In this document: positions 18,763 through 27,859 of the stretch, piece after piece
Layout: each line of letters begins with the position of its first letter
Numbering within the stretch: the first letter of the stretch is position 1
Source of the DNA: Jeotgalicoccus sp.
Lineage (GTDB): Bacteria; Bacillota; Bacilli; Staphylococcales; Salinicoccaceae
NCBI GenBank assembly: GCA_003513765.1
Contig: DONT01000001.1
Coordinates: forward strand, 252,263-316,262
Direction: 5' to 3'
Length of the DNA stretch: 64,000 bases
The notes under the pieces: generated by a model
Seen by the model: the letters and a program-made list of their open reading frames with translations, nothing else
Database searches by the model: none
Told to the model about the DNA's origin: nothing
Program-made: the position numbers and the translations under genes

Positions 18763-19209
18763 TTAGTAAATCCAAGGGCTATTAGACAGGTTGTAATCTA
18801 ATACTTCAGATTCGTTGAAGAATAAGTTGATTTCTCTTTCAGCACTCTCAAGTGAATCTGAACCGTGAATGATGTTTTTACCAACAGTTAAACCGAAGTC
18901 TCCGCGGATAGTTCCCGGCGCAGCTTCCTGCGGGTTAGTAGATCCTACAACTAAACGTGCAGTCTTAATTACGTTTTCACCTTCAAGAACCATTGCAAAA
19001 ACAGGTCCGGAAGTAATGAATTCTACAAGCTCACCGAAGAAAGGTCTTTCACTGTGTTCACCGTAGTGAGTTTTAGCAAGTTCTTCAGATACCTGCATAA
19101 GTTTAGCGCCAACAACTTTGAATCCTTTGTTTTCTAATCTTTCAACGATAGGCCCGATAAGATTTCTTTGGACACCGTCCGGTTTAATCATAAGAAATGT
19201 TTTTTCCAT
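18763..19209 (-). CDS. ndk: Nucleoside diphosphate kinase
   Basis: Phosphate transfer between nucleoside di- and triphosphates via a phosphohistidine. The catalytic histidine is in NIIHGSDS; TFLMIKPDGVQRNLIG at the N-terminus and GTIRGDFGL are the family signatures. 148 residues, the standard size. It lies between hepT and aroC with its own terminator, the order hepT-ndk-aroC being that of B. subtilis. Confidence 0.97.
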   Translation of the reverse strand: MEKTFLMIKPDGVQRNLIGPIVERLENKGFKVVGAKLMQVSEELAKTHYGEHSERPFFGELVEFITSGPVFAMVLEGENVIKTARLVVGSTNPQEAAPGTIRGDFGLTVGKNIIHGSDSLESAEREINLFFNESEVLDYNLSNSPWIY

Positions 19210-19275
19210 TATAATAAGCTCCCTTAAATATGTTTTCGACTATTATTTTAGCATTATATACAGTATGTTTACAAA

Positions 19276-20229
19276 CTAATTCCGTCTGTTTTTTAACATA
19301 CCTGCAATTTCAGTAAAATAATGTCTGATTGGTTCGTCAATATTGCTGATTTCAGCTTCAGCCTGTTCCAGATGTTCTGTACTTACCTGAAGTGCCTGGT
19401 CGACTGCATCACTGTTTAGGATATAGTCGATCAATGCGCCTGGATTTTCTTTCGTATCAGAGAATTCTTCCAGCATCGCTTTGAATACCGGGTCACTGTC
19501 TCTTAAGAGCAGCACAGGCAAAGTATAGTGCCCGTTTTTAATATCCGAGTAATTCGGCTTGCCGAGCGTACGTGTACTGCCGGTAAAGTCGAGACAGTCA
19601 TCGATAATCTGAAAACTCATGCCGATGTGATAACCATAAGTGCGAAGTTTATCCATCAGCTCATCTTCGAGATGTGCTGCATGGCTGCCAAGTTCGATGC
19701 TCAATACGATTAACAGCGCAGTTTTACGGTAAATCTTTCTGAAATAATCATCCAGAGTCTGGGCTGCATCAAACTGCGTATCGAATTGGATAAGTTCGCC
19801 CTGCACGATTTGTCGTATACCTGAAGAGTATGTTTCATGGAATTTAGGGCTGTCGATTTTACTGACAATCTGCAGTGCGGAAGACAGCAGGTAGTTTCCT
19901 GTGTTTACCGCCTGAAAATAACCGTGTTCGTAAAACACAGTCGGCTTGCCTCTTCTCAGTTCGCTGTCGTCAATAATATCATCGTGCACAAGTGTTGCCA
20001 TATGAAGCAGTTCGAGACTTGCACTTGTTTTCAGTACATCATTATAGTGCTCTTTATCCCCTAATTTACCTGCGAGTATAGTAAACATGGGACGAAGTTT
20101 CTTTCCCCCAGAGTTATACAGCTCAAAACTCTTATCATTAACAATCGTACCATTTGGTTTAAGTTCTTCTTTAACAATTTTTTTAACACGGGATAACTCC
20201 CCTGCCATAAATTTCTTTAAAGATTTCAC
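19276..20229 (-). CDS. hepT: Heptaprenyl diphosphate synthase component II
   Basis: Catalytic subunit of the trans-prenyltransferase that makes the menaquinone side chain from FPP and IPP. First Asp-rich motif HDDIIDDSELRRGKPT, second motif QIIDDCLDFTG, and GGKKLRP near residue 45. 317 residues. The start codon overlaps the end of menG by 4 nt, and the small component I (hepS) precedes menG: the classic hepS-menG-hepT operon. Chain length (C35) is assumed from the Bacillus family. Confidence 0.93.
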   Translation of the reverse strand: MKSLKKFMAGELSRVKKIVKEELKPNGTIVNDKSFELYNSGGKKLRPMFTILAGKLGDKEHYNDVLKTSASLELLHMATLVHDDIIDDSELRRGKPTVFYEHGYFQAVNTGNYLLSSALQIVSKIDSPKFHETYSSGIRQIVQGELIQFDTQFDAAQTLDDYFRKIYRKTALLIVLSIELGSHAAHLEDELMDKLRTYGYHIGMSFQIIDDCLDFTGSTRTLGKPNYSDIKNGHYTLPVLLLRDSDPVFKAMLEEFSDTKENPGALIDYILNSDAVDQALQVSTEHLEQAEAEISNIDEPIRHYFTEIAGMLKNRRN

Positions 20230-20927
20230 ATTGCAGCCTCTAGCGGTTTATATCCGATATGAGTGGCTGCAGTACCAAATGTATGAGGGATTACTTTGAT
20301 ATTTATATATCCGTTCTGCTGCATCATCGATTTTAATTCGAGCTTAGATAAAAACTTGCTCGTGGATTCATACAGCCACGTATATTCCTGCCCGCTGCCG
20401 GCAATCAGCTGGCCAAGGTACGGCATAATTTTACCGAAGTAAATATTGAAACCGTAATTAATCAGTCCGTTTTCCGGATTTGATGTTTCAAGAATAACAA
20501 GCTGACCGCCCGGTTTTAAGACGCGGTAAAACTCTTCAACTGCTTTTCTATAGTCAGGCAGATTGCGCAGACCGAATCCAATCGTAATAATATCGAATGA
20601 GTTATCCTCGTAAGGAAGCTCAGTTGCATCACCCTGCAGCAGTGTAATATTTTTAATATCAGCCGTTTTTTCAGCGGCTACTTTCAGCATGTTTTCACTG
20701 AAATCCAGCCCTGTTATATCAGCGTCTTTATTTTCAGCAAGCTGAATAGTCCAGTCACCTGTACCGCAGCACAAATCGAGCACCTGATGGCCCGGTTTCA
20801 CAAAGATTTCCTTATTCGTGCGGTTACGCCATATCGTATGCTGATTAAAGCTTATAATATCGTTCATATGGTCGTAATCATCTGAAATGGAATTAAAGAT
20901 TGTCTGAATTCTGTTTTCTGTTTGCAT
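20226..20927 (-). CDS. menG: Demethylmenaquinone methyltransferase
   Basis: SAM-dependent C-methylation of demethylmenaquinone, the last step in menaquinone synthesis. SAM motif I is VLDLCCGTGDWTIQLAE; UbiE/MenG signatures are GFGLRNLPDYRKAVEEFYRV and LKPGGQLVILETSNP. 233 residues. It overlaps hepS by one base and hepT by four, so the three polypeptides that assemble the menaquinone tail and methyl group are translationally coupled. Confidence 0.95.
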   Translation of the reverse strand: MQTENRIQTIFNSISDDYDHMNDIISFNQHTIWRNRTNKEIFVKPGHQVLDLCCGTGDWTIQLAENKDADITGLDFSENMLKVAAEKTADIKNITLLQGDATELPYEDNSFDIITIGFGLRNLPDYRKAVEEFYRVLKPGGQLVILETSNPENGLINYGFNIYFGKIMPYLGQLIAGSGQEYTWLYESTSKFLSKLELKSMMQQNGYINIKVIPHTFGTAATHIGYKPLEAAM

Positions 20928-21433
20928 TAGCGCTCACCTTTTGTATTTATTATGTATGCCAGCTTTGAACGGTCAATATTTTTAATATAACTGCCGAGTA
21001 CGTTATCAAGATCAGACTTCACATACCCATTATCTATTAAATACAAAAGCGGTGCAAATAGCAGGTACTTTAATTCGCTGTCGGAAACTTCAAGAGCGTC
21101 TTCGTACAGTCTGGATTTTTTAGATGACAGGATTTTGGATATTTCCACCATGTCATGAACGACACCCATTTCACCGTGGCTTGCAAGTGCCGAGTAAAAC
21201 TCGCTGAAATAAAAGTCGCCGGAAAGAACGTGGCTTTCCCGCTCATCAGCAGCAGGTATCCGGTCGAGCTGATTTAAAGCATATGTAAATAAAAGAACCG
21301 CATTTGATATGTGTCTTTTATGAATTATATTTTTACTATCTGAAAAAAAGTCAGTAATTTCATTTTGATCAAGCTTATTAATCAATTCAGATAAGGCTGA
21401 ATCGTTATATGGTTGCACGGCTGAGTATTTCAT
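20927..21433 (-). CDS. hepS: Heptaprenyl diphosphate synthase component I
   Basis: Small regulatory subunit that pairs with HepT. The family signature HVLSGDFYFSEFYSALASHGE is at about residues 73-93. I start it at the ATG giving MKYSAVQPYN because AAGGTGAT lies 5 nt upstream; an open frame extends a further 61 codons upstream but that part runs through hup in another frame and ends in no ribosome site. 168 residues is short for the family. HepS sequences are poorly conserved, so identification rests on the HEPPP_synt_1-like motif and on the operon. Confidence 0.82.
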   Translation of the reverse strand: MKYSAVQPYNDSALSELINKLDQNEITDFFSDSKNIIHKRHISNAVLLFTYALNQLDRIPAADERESHVLSGDFYFSEFYSALASHGEMGVVHDMVEISKILSSKKSRLYEDALEVSDSELKYLLFAPLLYLIDNGYVKSDLDNVLGSYIKNIDRSKLAYIINTKGER

Positions 21434-21456
21434 AAATATCACCTTATAAATGAATA

Positions 21457-21480
21457 GACCTAACGTTTCAAAGTTAGGCC
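21457..21480 (-). terminator. Weak terminator after hup
   Basis: Stem GGCCTAAC/GTTAGGTC with an 8-nt loop, 12 nt after the hup stop, followed by TATTCATTT. Likely reduces readthrough from highly expressed hup into hepS-menG-hepT. Confidence 0.6.
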
Positions 21481-21491
21481 TAGTAGATAAA

Positions 21492-21764
21492 TTATTTAAC
21501 TGCGTCTTTAAGTGCTTTACCAGCTTTAAATGCAGGTACTTTAGATGCTGGGATTTCGATTTCTTCACCAGACTGCGGGTTGCGGCCTTTTCTTGCAGCA
21601 CGGTCACGTACTTCAAAGTTACCGAATCCGATTAACTGTACTTTTTCACCATTTTGAAGTGAACCTTGAATTGATTCAAAAACTGCGTCTACTGCAGCTC
21701 CTGCTTCTTTTTTTGTAAGGTCAGCTTTGTCGCTGACAGCGTTGATTAAATCTGTCTTATTCAT
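21492..21764 (-). CDS. hup: DNA-binding protein HU
   Basis: 90-residue histone-like protein that bends and compacts DNA as a dimer. MNKTDLINAVS, the GFGNFEVRDRAARKGRNPQSG beta-arm and IPASKVPAFKAGKALKDAV C-terminus are the canonical HU pattern, including the conserved Pro of the arm tip in RNPQSG. It has its own promoter (21813-21841) and a partial terminator. A strong AGGAGG ribosome site precedes it. Confidence 0.98.
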   Translation of the reverse strand: MNKTDLINAVSDKADLTKKEAGAAVDAVFESIQGSLQNGEKVQLIGFGNFEVRDRAARKGRNPQSGEEIEIPASKVPAFKAGKALKDAVK

Positions 21765-21812
21765 CTGATAGACCTCCTATAATCTGTATAATGATTTTAT
21801 CATTATGTTTTG

Positions 21813-21841
21813 ACTTTACCATACGGCCGTAGGGACTGCAA
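21813..21841 (-). promoter_or_regulatory. Predicted SigA promoter of hup
   Basis: Minus-strand TTGCAG followed after 17 bp by TAAAGT, about 50 nt upstream of the hup start in the 115-bp gap after yphF. Consensus-based prediction; the exact hexamer coordinates are approximate. Confidence 0.4.
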
Positions 21842-21879
21842 CGGATTTAACCGTTTTTTCCATTAAAAATTGAACTGTC

Positions 21880-22599
21880 TTAACTTTTATGCACACTCGT
21901 CATAAATATTGCTTCGTTATTTTCGTCAACTGTCATTTCAGGTGAGTATATCGGCACTATTGGAGTATATTCATACAATACTTCACGAATATCTTCGCCA
22001 GTCTCGAATTCGAGACCTTCGTTCTCAATCATGATATTCAAATCATCTCTGTAATCTACGACAAAATCCTGGCCTCCGCTGTAATAAACATTCAATTCCT
22101 GTCCCGTATAAGGACTTTTGACAGTTGGATTGTCAGCGAGGTTATAATGGTCAAGATCTAGCTGGTACACGTTAGGACCGACCTGTTCGCCGAGTTCCAC
22201 GTGTTCACCCATGCCGTTAATGCGGAGGCTGAGTGAACGAAGCTCTTCGATAATTGCAAGGTCTGCAATTTTTACAGTCGGAACTTCTTCTTCATCGAGT
22301 ATAACATACTGAAAGTTCCCGCCGTTTTCGTATGCCGTTACCGGAATCTCGCTTAAATATTTCGGTACGATTCTGGTGAATTCAACCGGATACTCCAAAT
22401 ACTCAACAGCATCTTCAGTCGTTTTAATCGGCAGAATACCGCCTTCAGACTCCTGGAAGTTGTCGACTGCATTCTGAACGTTCTGGATATCTGTTTCAGG
22501 CGGAATATTATTGCCTGCACGCTGGTCATCAGGATACATGCACCCCGTCAGTACAATGAGTGACAGTGTGAAAGTTAAAAGAAATCCTAATTTACGCAT
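21880..22599 (-). CDS. yphF: Putative lipoprotein YphF
   Basis: 239-residue exported lipoprotein: N-terminal signal MRKLGFLLTFTLSLIVLTGC with lipobox LTGC, mature protein starting at Cys20. The rest is acidic and soluble with no known enzyme motif. Position between yphE and hup matches B. subtilis yphF, whose function is not known to me. Start chosen because GGGGGATC lies 6-8 nt before the ATG; an in-frame TTG five codons upstream would coincide with this site. It overlaps yphE by 8 nt. Confidence 0.78.
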   Translation of the reverse strand: MRKLGFLLTFTLSLIVLTGCMYPDDQRAGNNIPPETDIQNVQNAVDNFQESEGGILPIKTTEDAVEYLEYPVEFTRIVPKYLSEIPVTAYENGGNFQYVILDEEEVPTVKIADLAIIEELRSLSLRINGMGEHVELGEQVGPNVYQLDLDHYNLADNPTVKSPYTGQELNVYYSGGQDFVVDYRDDLNIMIENEGLEFETGEDIREVLYEYTPIVPIYSPEMTVDENNEAIFMTSVHKS

Positions 22600-22798
22600 G
22601 TGTGGATCCCCCAATGACTAGAATCATCAGCAGAAACGCGAGTATTAAGAGTACCCATGCAATTAAAGAAATAAAGAAACTGACGAAACGAATAGTAATT
22701 ACAAACCTTGCCAGATAAATTAATACCGCTGCAAGTGCCATAAAGCCAATCGACACGAATGACACCCACATTAAGTCCATTCTTGAAATATCAAACAT
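22592..22798 (-). CDS. yphE: DUF2768 small membrane protein YphE
   Basis: 68-residue protein with two membrane helices (about residues 9-30 and 38-62), separated by a short basic loop. Length, the MDLMWVSFVSIGFM start and the place between gpsA and yphF agree with YphE (DUF2768) of Bacillus. Function unknown. Its last codons overlap the yphF start, so the two are co-translated. Confidence 0.72.
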   Translation of the reverse strand: MFDISRMDLMWVSFVSIGFMALAAVLIYLARFVITIRFVSFFISLIAWVLLILAFLLMILVIGGSTHA

Positions 22799-22812
22799 AC
22801 ATATACCTCTAA

Positions 22813-23865
22813 CTATTTACTATTTTTTATTTGACTCTCTAATAATTGTTTCAAGCCTTCCGATTCCGAAGTCTTCTCGCGCTTCATCAGCGCGCTGAAT
22901 GCTTCGTCTTCACTGATTCCATTAAATAAGTAACCGTATAAAACTTTCGTAATCGGCATATCGACATCGTGTATTTCAGCGAGTTCATAAGTTGCTCTGG
23001 TCGTATTGACACCTTCGACGACCATGCCCATCTTCTCGGTAGCTTCTTCAAGAGATAAGCCCCCTGCCATCATTTGCCCGCAGCGGTAATTTCTTGAGTG
23101 CTGGCTCGTAGCCGTAACGATTAAGTCCCCCATTCCCGTCAATCCGAGGAATGTCAGCGGATTCGCCCCGAGTTTCGTACCGAGACGTGCAATTTCATGG
23201 AGCCCGCGTGTAATTACGGCAGCTTTCGGATTGTCCCCGAAACCGTAGCCGGCAAGAGCACCGACAGCAAGTGCGACGATATTCTTCAATGCACCGCCGA
23301 TTTCAACGCCGACCATATCGTTATTAACATATACTCTGAAGTAATCCGTCATAAAGACATCCTGAATCACTTCTGCACCTTCTTCACGGATAGACGCAGT
23401 ACTTACCGTCGTCGGCTGTCTGAGTGCTACTTCTTCCGCGTGACTCGGTCCGCTGAGTACACAAATGTCTGACACGCGGTCTTCATCGAATACTTCTTCA
23501 AGCACTTCAGAGACACGTTTGTAGGTATTTAATTCTAGTCCTTTTGCGACATGCACAACGAGGACTTGTTTATCTAACGTTTCTAAGAGTCCATTTAGCT
23601 CAGATGCTACAGAACGCATTGCGTTAACAGGTACAGCCAGCACGAGGACTTCTGCATGTGCTGCTGCTTCTTTTAGTGACGCTGTTGCTGTAATACCTGC
23701 TGACAGCTCAATATCTTTTAAATAACGGCTGTTCGTATGCGACTCATTTATTTCTAAAACAGTATCTTGATTTCTCCCGTACATCATTACCCGATTATTA
23801 TTGTCATTTAAGACCATCGAGAGGCTTGTACCAAAACTACCTGTTCCAATGACTGAGATGTTCAT
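22813..23865 (-). CDS. gpsA: Glycerol-3-phosphate dehydrogenase [NAD(P)+]
   Basis: Reduces dihydroxyacetone phosphate to sn-glycerol 3-phosphate, the backbone of phospholipids. NAD(P) loop VIGTGSFGTSLS at residues 4-15, catalytic Lys in EIGGALKNIVALAVG, and NPKAAVITRGLHEIARLG plus LTGMGDLIVTATS. 350 residues, slightly longer than average. It lies directly downstream of der (15 nt), an order shared with Bacillus and Staphylococcus, and supplies the substrate chain on which acyltransferases such as PlsC act. Confidence 0.96.
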   Translation of the reverse strand: MNISVIGTGSFGTSLSMVLNDNNNRVMMYGRNQDTVLEINESHTNSRYLKDIELSAGITATASLKEAAAHAEVLVLAVPVNAMRSVASELNGLLETLDKQVLVVHVAKGLELNTYKRVSEVLEEVFDEDRVSDICVLSGPSHAEEVALRQPTTVSTASIREEGAEVIQDVFMTDYFRVYVNNDMVGVEIGGALKNIVALAVGALAGYGFGDNPKAAVITRGLHEIARLGTKLGANPLTFLGLTGMGDLIVTATSQHSRNYRCGQMMAGGLSLEEATEKMGMVVEGVNTTRATYELAEIHDVDMPITKVLYGYLFNGISEDEAFSALMKREKTSESEGLKQLLESQIKNSK

Positions 23866-23880
23866 ATTGATACCTACTTT

Positions 23881-25194
23881 CTAATTTCTTTTACGGGTGA
23901 TAATGTGAATCGGAGTGCCGGTAAAATCAAATGCTTTACGCAGCTGATTTTCAATATACCGTCTGTAGCTGAAATGCATCAGCTCAACGTCGTTCACGAA
24001 CAAGACGAATGTCGGCGGACCAACACTGACCTGCGTACCGTAATAGATGCTTAAACGGCGTCCTGTGGAGTCTGTAGGTGTCGGGTTCATGCTGACACTG
24101 TCTACAAGTACTTCGTTCAATGTACTCGACTTCACGCGCATATTGCTTGATGCATATGCCTGCTGAATAAGCGGGAATAAAGTTTTAAGACGGACTTTAG
24201 TCATTGCAGAGACGAAAGTAATTGGTGCATAATCCAGATACTGGAAGTTTGATCTGATATCCAGTTCGAATTCGCGCATTGTTTTTTCATCTTTTTCAAC
24301 TGCGTCCCATTTGTTGACGACGATAATAATCGCACGTCCTGCTTCGTGGGCAAGACCGGCAATTCTCTTATCCTGTTCACGTATGCCTTCTTCACCGTTA
24401 ATAATAACGAGAACCACATTGGAACGTTCAATGGCACGAGTGGCACGAAGAACTGAATATTTCTCTGTTGCTTCGTAGACTTTACCGCGCTTTCTCATAC
24501 CTGCTGTGTCAATCAATGTGTAAGATTCATCTTCAAACGTATAGCCCGTATCCACCGCATCGCGGGTCGTACCGGCTATATCGGAAACGATAACACGTTC
24601 CTCGCCGAGAATTGCGTTGACAAGGCTGGATTTACCAACATTCGGACGGCCTATTAATGACACTTTGATAGACGGGTCTTCTTCAACTTCAGTTTCCAGA
24701 GTTTCAAAGTGCTTGACGATTTCGTCGAGCGCATCACCAAGTCCGAGACCATGTGAACCTGATACAGGCCATGGTTCACCGAGACCAAGCTGGTAAAACT
24801 CATATATTTCACTGCGCATTTCATAGTTATCAATTTTGTTTACTGCAAGAACGACGGGTTTTTTTGATTTCTGCAAAATTCTTGCGACGAATAAATCATC
24901 GCTTGTAACGCCATCTCTCCCGTTCACAATCATTAAAATAACATCTGCTTCAAGAATCGCAATTTCCGCCTGCATTTTAATCTGCTGCTGAAACGGCTCA
25001 TCTTTAATTTCAATACCCCCGGTATCAATTAAATTAAAGTTATAATTTAACCAGTCACCTTCGGCGTACAATCTATCTCTTGTAACACCTGGAGAATCTT
25101 CGACAATTGCCTTTCTTTCTCCGATAATTCTGTTAAAAAGCGTGGACTTGCCGACATTCGGCCGCCCTACTACTGCTACTGTTGGTTTATACAT
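23881..25194 (-). CDS. der: Ribosome-assembly GTPase Der (EngA)
   Basis: Double-domain GTPase needed for 50S subunit maturation. First G domain: GRPNVGKSTLFN, DTGGIE, NKID; second: GRPNVGKSSLVN, DTAGMRKRGK, NKWD; C-terminal KH-like domain from about residue 350. 437 residues. Start at MYKPTVAV is supported by GGGAGGGT 6 nt upstream; an upstream in-frame start seven codons earlier would cover that site. It precedes gpsA; rpsA is upstream with a terminator in between. Confidence 0.97.
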   Translation of the reverse strand: MYKPTVAVVGRPNVGKSTLFNRIIGERKAIVEDSPGVTRDRLYAEGDWLNYNFNLIDTGGIEIKDEPFQQQIKMQAEIAILEADVILMIVNGRDGVTSDDLFVARILQKSKKPVVLAVNKIDNYEMRSEIYEFYQLGLGEPWPVSGSHGLGLGDALDEIVKHFETLETEVEEDPSIKVSLIGRPNVGKSSLVNAILGEERVIVSDIAGTTRDAVDTGYTFEDESYTLIDTAGMRKRGKVYEATEKYSVLRATRAIERSNVVLVIINGEEGIREQDKRIAGLAHEAGRAIIIVVNKWDAVEKDEKTMREFELDIRSNFQYLDYAPITFVSAMTKVRLKTLFPLIQQAYASSNMRVKSSTLNEVLVDSVSMNPTPTDSTGRRLSIYYGTQVSVGPPTFVLFVNDVELMHFSYRRYIENQLRKAFDFTGTPIHIITRKRN

Positions 25195-25229
25195 TGTTAC
25201 CCTCCCTGTATGCACATTTATTTTAACAC

Positions 25230-25264
25230 AAATAAAATAAAGAGCGATAGTATCATCGCTCTTT
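25230..25264 (-). terminator. Intrinsic terminator of rpsA
   Basis: Minus-strand stem AAAGAGCGAT/ATCGCTCTTT with a 6-nt loop, followed by ATTTTATTT, between rpsA and der. Confidence 0.8.
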
Positions 25265-25285
25265 ATTTATGAGTGAGTCTAAATA

Positions 25286-26536
25286 TTATAAGTCTAAGTT
25301 TTTAAAACGATCGCCGAACACGTCACCTAAAGTTGGTGCGTCGTCGTCATTATCATCTGTGTAAACCTGTGTATTTTCTTCGCGCTTAGCCTGTTTAGGT
25401 TTAGCCGGAGCTGTTTCTAATGCTTTAATTGATAATGAAATTTTCTCGTTATCTGAATCCAGACCGATGATTTTCACTTCAATTTGCTGTTCTTCTTTAA
25501 GCACGTCGCCCGGTACGTTTACGTGTTCATGTGCAATTTCTGAAATGTGCACAAGACCTTCAACACCCGGTTCTACTTCAACGAATGCACCGAAGTCAAC
25601 TAGACGTTTAACAGTGCCTGTTAACACATCACCTGTGTCGTGAGCATCGATAAACTTGTTGAATGGAGATTCGCCTGCCTGTTTAACAGATAAGCTGATA
25701 CGTTCCTGTTCAGGATTTACATCGAGAACTTTAACTTGTACCTTCTGACCGATTTCAACAGCATCTTCAACGCTGTTGACGCGGCTGTAGCTTAATTCTG
25801 AAATGTGAGCGAGACCGTCGACGCTGCCGATGTTGATGAATGCACCGAAAGTAGTTGTACGAACAACTTCACCTTCAATGATGCTGCCGATTTCCAGGTC
25901 TTCAAGTTCTGCCTGGCGGTGTTTCGACTTTTCACCTTCAACAATGCGTTTGCGGTTAAGAATTACTCTGTTTTTCTCCTGATCGATATCTTCGACTTTA
26001 ACTTCCAGAGTCTGACCATTGAATTGCTCAAGGTCTTCAATATATTCATCAGAAAGAAGTGATGCAGGAATAAATCCTCTCACGCCGACGTCTAATACAA
26101 GACCGGCTTTCACTGCTTCTACAACAGTACCTTCAAGCGTTGCATCAGCATCCTGTTTCTGTTTTAAATCTTCATAAGCTTTCTGTTCATCAAGCTTGCG
26201 CATTGAAACAATGATGTTTTTAGCATCATCTTCAACTTTGATAACTACTGCAGTGATTGAATCATCAAGTGCAATAATATCGTTCGGGTGCTCGATACGT
26301 TTGTTTGTAAGCTGACTGATTGGAATTATGCCTTCGTAGTCAGAATCATCTACTTGAACTTTTACAAACTTGTCTTCGATGTTAAAAATCTTACCTGTTA
26401 CCGTGTCTCCAACTGCAAACGGACTGTTTTCAGCCGTCTCAGTTTCGTTCTGTACTTCTTCGCTGTTGTCAGGTGCATCGTTTACCTGTGTTTCTTCAAT
26501 GTTTGATTCTTCGTTCTTAATGTCTTCTGTCGCCAT
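25286..26536 (-). CDS. rpsA: Ribosomal protein S1-like RNA-binding protein
   Basis: 416-residue protein with four S1 RNA-binding domains at roughly residues 42-110, 130-195, 212-282 and 297-367; the last two contain the consensus GAFINIG.VDGLAHISEL and GAFVEVEPGVEGLVHISE. The acidic N-terminal 40 residues and a basic-then-acidic tail are unstructured. Gram-positive S1 homologues (YpfD/RpsA) have four domains instead of the six of E. coli and are not all ribosome-bound, so its role in translation initiation is uncertain. It follows plsC after a 69-nt gap. Confidence 0.93.
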   Translation of the reverse strand: MATEDIKNEESNIEETQVNDAPDNSEEVQNETETAENSPFAVGDTVTGKIFNIEDKFVKVQVDDSDYEGIIPISQLTNKRIEHPNDIIALDDSITAVVIKVEDDAKNIIVSMRKLDEQKAYEDLKQKQDADATLEGTVVEAVKAGLVLDVGVRGFIPASLLSDEYIEDLEQFNGQTLEVKVEDIDQEKNRVILNRKRIVEGEKSKHRQAELEDLEIGSIIEGEVVRTTTFGAFINIGSVDGLAHISELSYSRVNSVEDAVEIGQKVQVKVLDVNPEQERISLSVKQAGESPFNKFIDAHDTGDVLTGTVKRLVDFGAFVEVEPGVEGLVHISEIAHEHVNVPGDVLKEEQQIEVKIIGLDSDNEKISLSIKALETAPAKPKQAKREENTQVYTDDNDDDAPTLGDVFGDRFKNLDL

Positions 26537-26605
26537 GTGCTTGCCTCCAATTACTTTACAATGTATATATTTAACTTCTTACAATTCGAACCTTTTGTCA
26601 AGTGA

Positions 26606-27187
26606 TTATTCTGAAAATAGTAAATTGTTTAGGTTTTCCTCCAATTTACGTGTCAGATCTTTGCGTGTGTTCCCTTCGGCAAGAAATTCTTTCGTGTTAA
26701 TCGGCTTGCCATATATTATTGTAACACCCTTTTTACGATTATACTCACCTTTAATAATAACAGGTACAATCGGTGCTTCGGATTTCGAAGCGATAAAGCT
26801 CGCGCCTTCCTGCAGGTTCTGCAGTTTTCTGACGTCGCCTTTGTTGCGGCTTCCTTCCGGGAAAATTAACAGGCAGCGGTCTTCCTTTAATGCGTTAATA
26901 GAAGTTTTCAGCGCTGATCTGTCGCTTTTACCGCGCGATACGGGAATAGCATTCAGGCTCGGGAATACTTTGCCGATAACCGGCAGCTCGAATAATTCTT
27001 TTTTTGCAAAGAATGACAGCTGGCGCTTGAGTCCGATACCGATAAGCGGCGGATCAAAATCCGACACGTGGTTCGAACAAAGCATAACCGGACCGGTTGA
27101 CGGTACTCTGTCTGCACCGACAAATGTCATTTTAAATCTCAATTTGTAATATACTTTTAGTAAAAACTTCGCAGCTTCATACATCAT
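26606..27187 (-). CDS. plsC: 1-acyl-sn-glycerol-3-phosphate acyltransferase
   Basis: Membrane-associated acyltransferase that makes phosphatidic acid from lysophosphatidate. Catalytic box NHVSDFDPPL (H-x4-D type) near residue 38, FFAKKEL, and the glycerolphosphate-binding FPEGSRNKGD near residue 107. N-terminal hydrophobic/amphipathic segment; 193 residues. It begins at ATG immediately after the cmk stop, with the GGAGGT ribosome site inside the last cmk codons. The cmk-plsC-rpsA order is as in B. subtilis (cmk-ypfD neighbourhood). Confidence 0.93.
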   Translation of the reverse strand: MMYEAAKFLLKVYYKLRFKMTFVGADRVPSTGPVMLCSNHVSDFDPPLIGIGLKRQLSFFAKKELFELPVIGKVFPSLNAIPVSRGKSDRSALKTSINALKEDRCLLIFPEGSRNKGDVRKLQNLQEGASFIASKSEAPIVPVIIKGEYNRKKGVTIIYGKPINTKEFLAEGNTRKDLTRKLEENLNNLLFSE

Positions 27188-27841
27188 TTACTGTACCTCC
27201 AGTTTTTCTTCCACCAGCTGAATGATTTTTACTTCGGCTTCTTCAATCGATAAATGGCTCGTATCGAGGAGCACTGCATCTTCAGCCTTTACAAGTGGTG
27301 AAATTTTTCTCGTGCTGTCAATCTCATCGCGGCGGATAATTTCCGCTGTCAGAGTTTCCAGATCAATATTGTTGCCGCGGGCAGTCTCTTCTATGAGCCT
27401 GCGCTCGGCTCTGACTTTCGGCGATGCCTGCATAAAAATTTTAACTTCTGCATCAGGCAGCACTGTTGTGCCGATATCCCTGCCGTCCATTACAACACTG
27501 CTCGTTCTGCTGATTTCGCGCTGCATGTCGACGAGGTAAGTTCTGACGTCGCCGATTGCTGCAATGCGGCTGACGTTGTTCGTTACTTCCGGTGAACGAA
27601 TTTCTTTAGAGACATCTTTATCGTTTAAGTATACTTCGTCGCTGGTGCCGAATGTAATGTGGATATGATTGCTGATATCCTGAATGATTTCATCACCGTG
27701 CTCAAGTACGTACAGTGTGACTGCACGGTACATTGCACCGGTATCAATATATAAAAACTTTAATTTCTTTGCGACGCGTTTTGCAATTGTACTCTTGCCG
27801 GCAGCTGCCGGCCCGTCAATTGCGATGCTGATATGTGACAT
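27188..27841 (-). CDS. cmk: Cytidylate kinase
   Basis: Phosphorylates CMP and dCMP with ATP. P-loop DGPAAAGKST at about residues 8-17, the CMP-binding insert and DGRDIGTTVLPDA are diagnostic. 217 residues from MSHISIAID. An ATG six codons upstream directly abuts the stop of the LysM gene (TAAATG), so coupled initiation there cannot be excluded; conserved family N-termini favour the start given. Part of the run LysM gene-cmk-plsC-rpsA. Confidence 0.94.
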   Translation of the reverse strand: MSHISIAIDGPAAAGKSTIAKRVAKKLKFLYIDTGAMYRAVTLYVLEHGDEIIQDISNHIHITFGTSDEVYLNDKDVSKEIRSPEVTNNVSRIAAIGDVRTYLVDMQREISRTSSVVMDGRDIGTTVLPDAEVKIFMQASPKVRAERRLIEETARGNNIDLETLTAEIIRRDEIDSTRKISPLVKAEDAVLLDTSHLSIEEAEVKIIQLVEEKLEVQ

Positions 27842-27859
27842 TTGATGGCCTACTTTCAT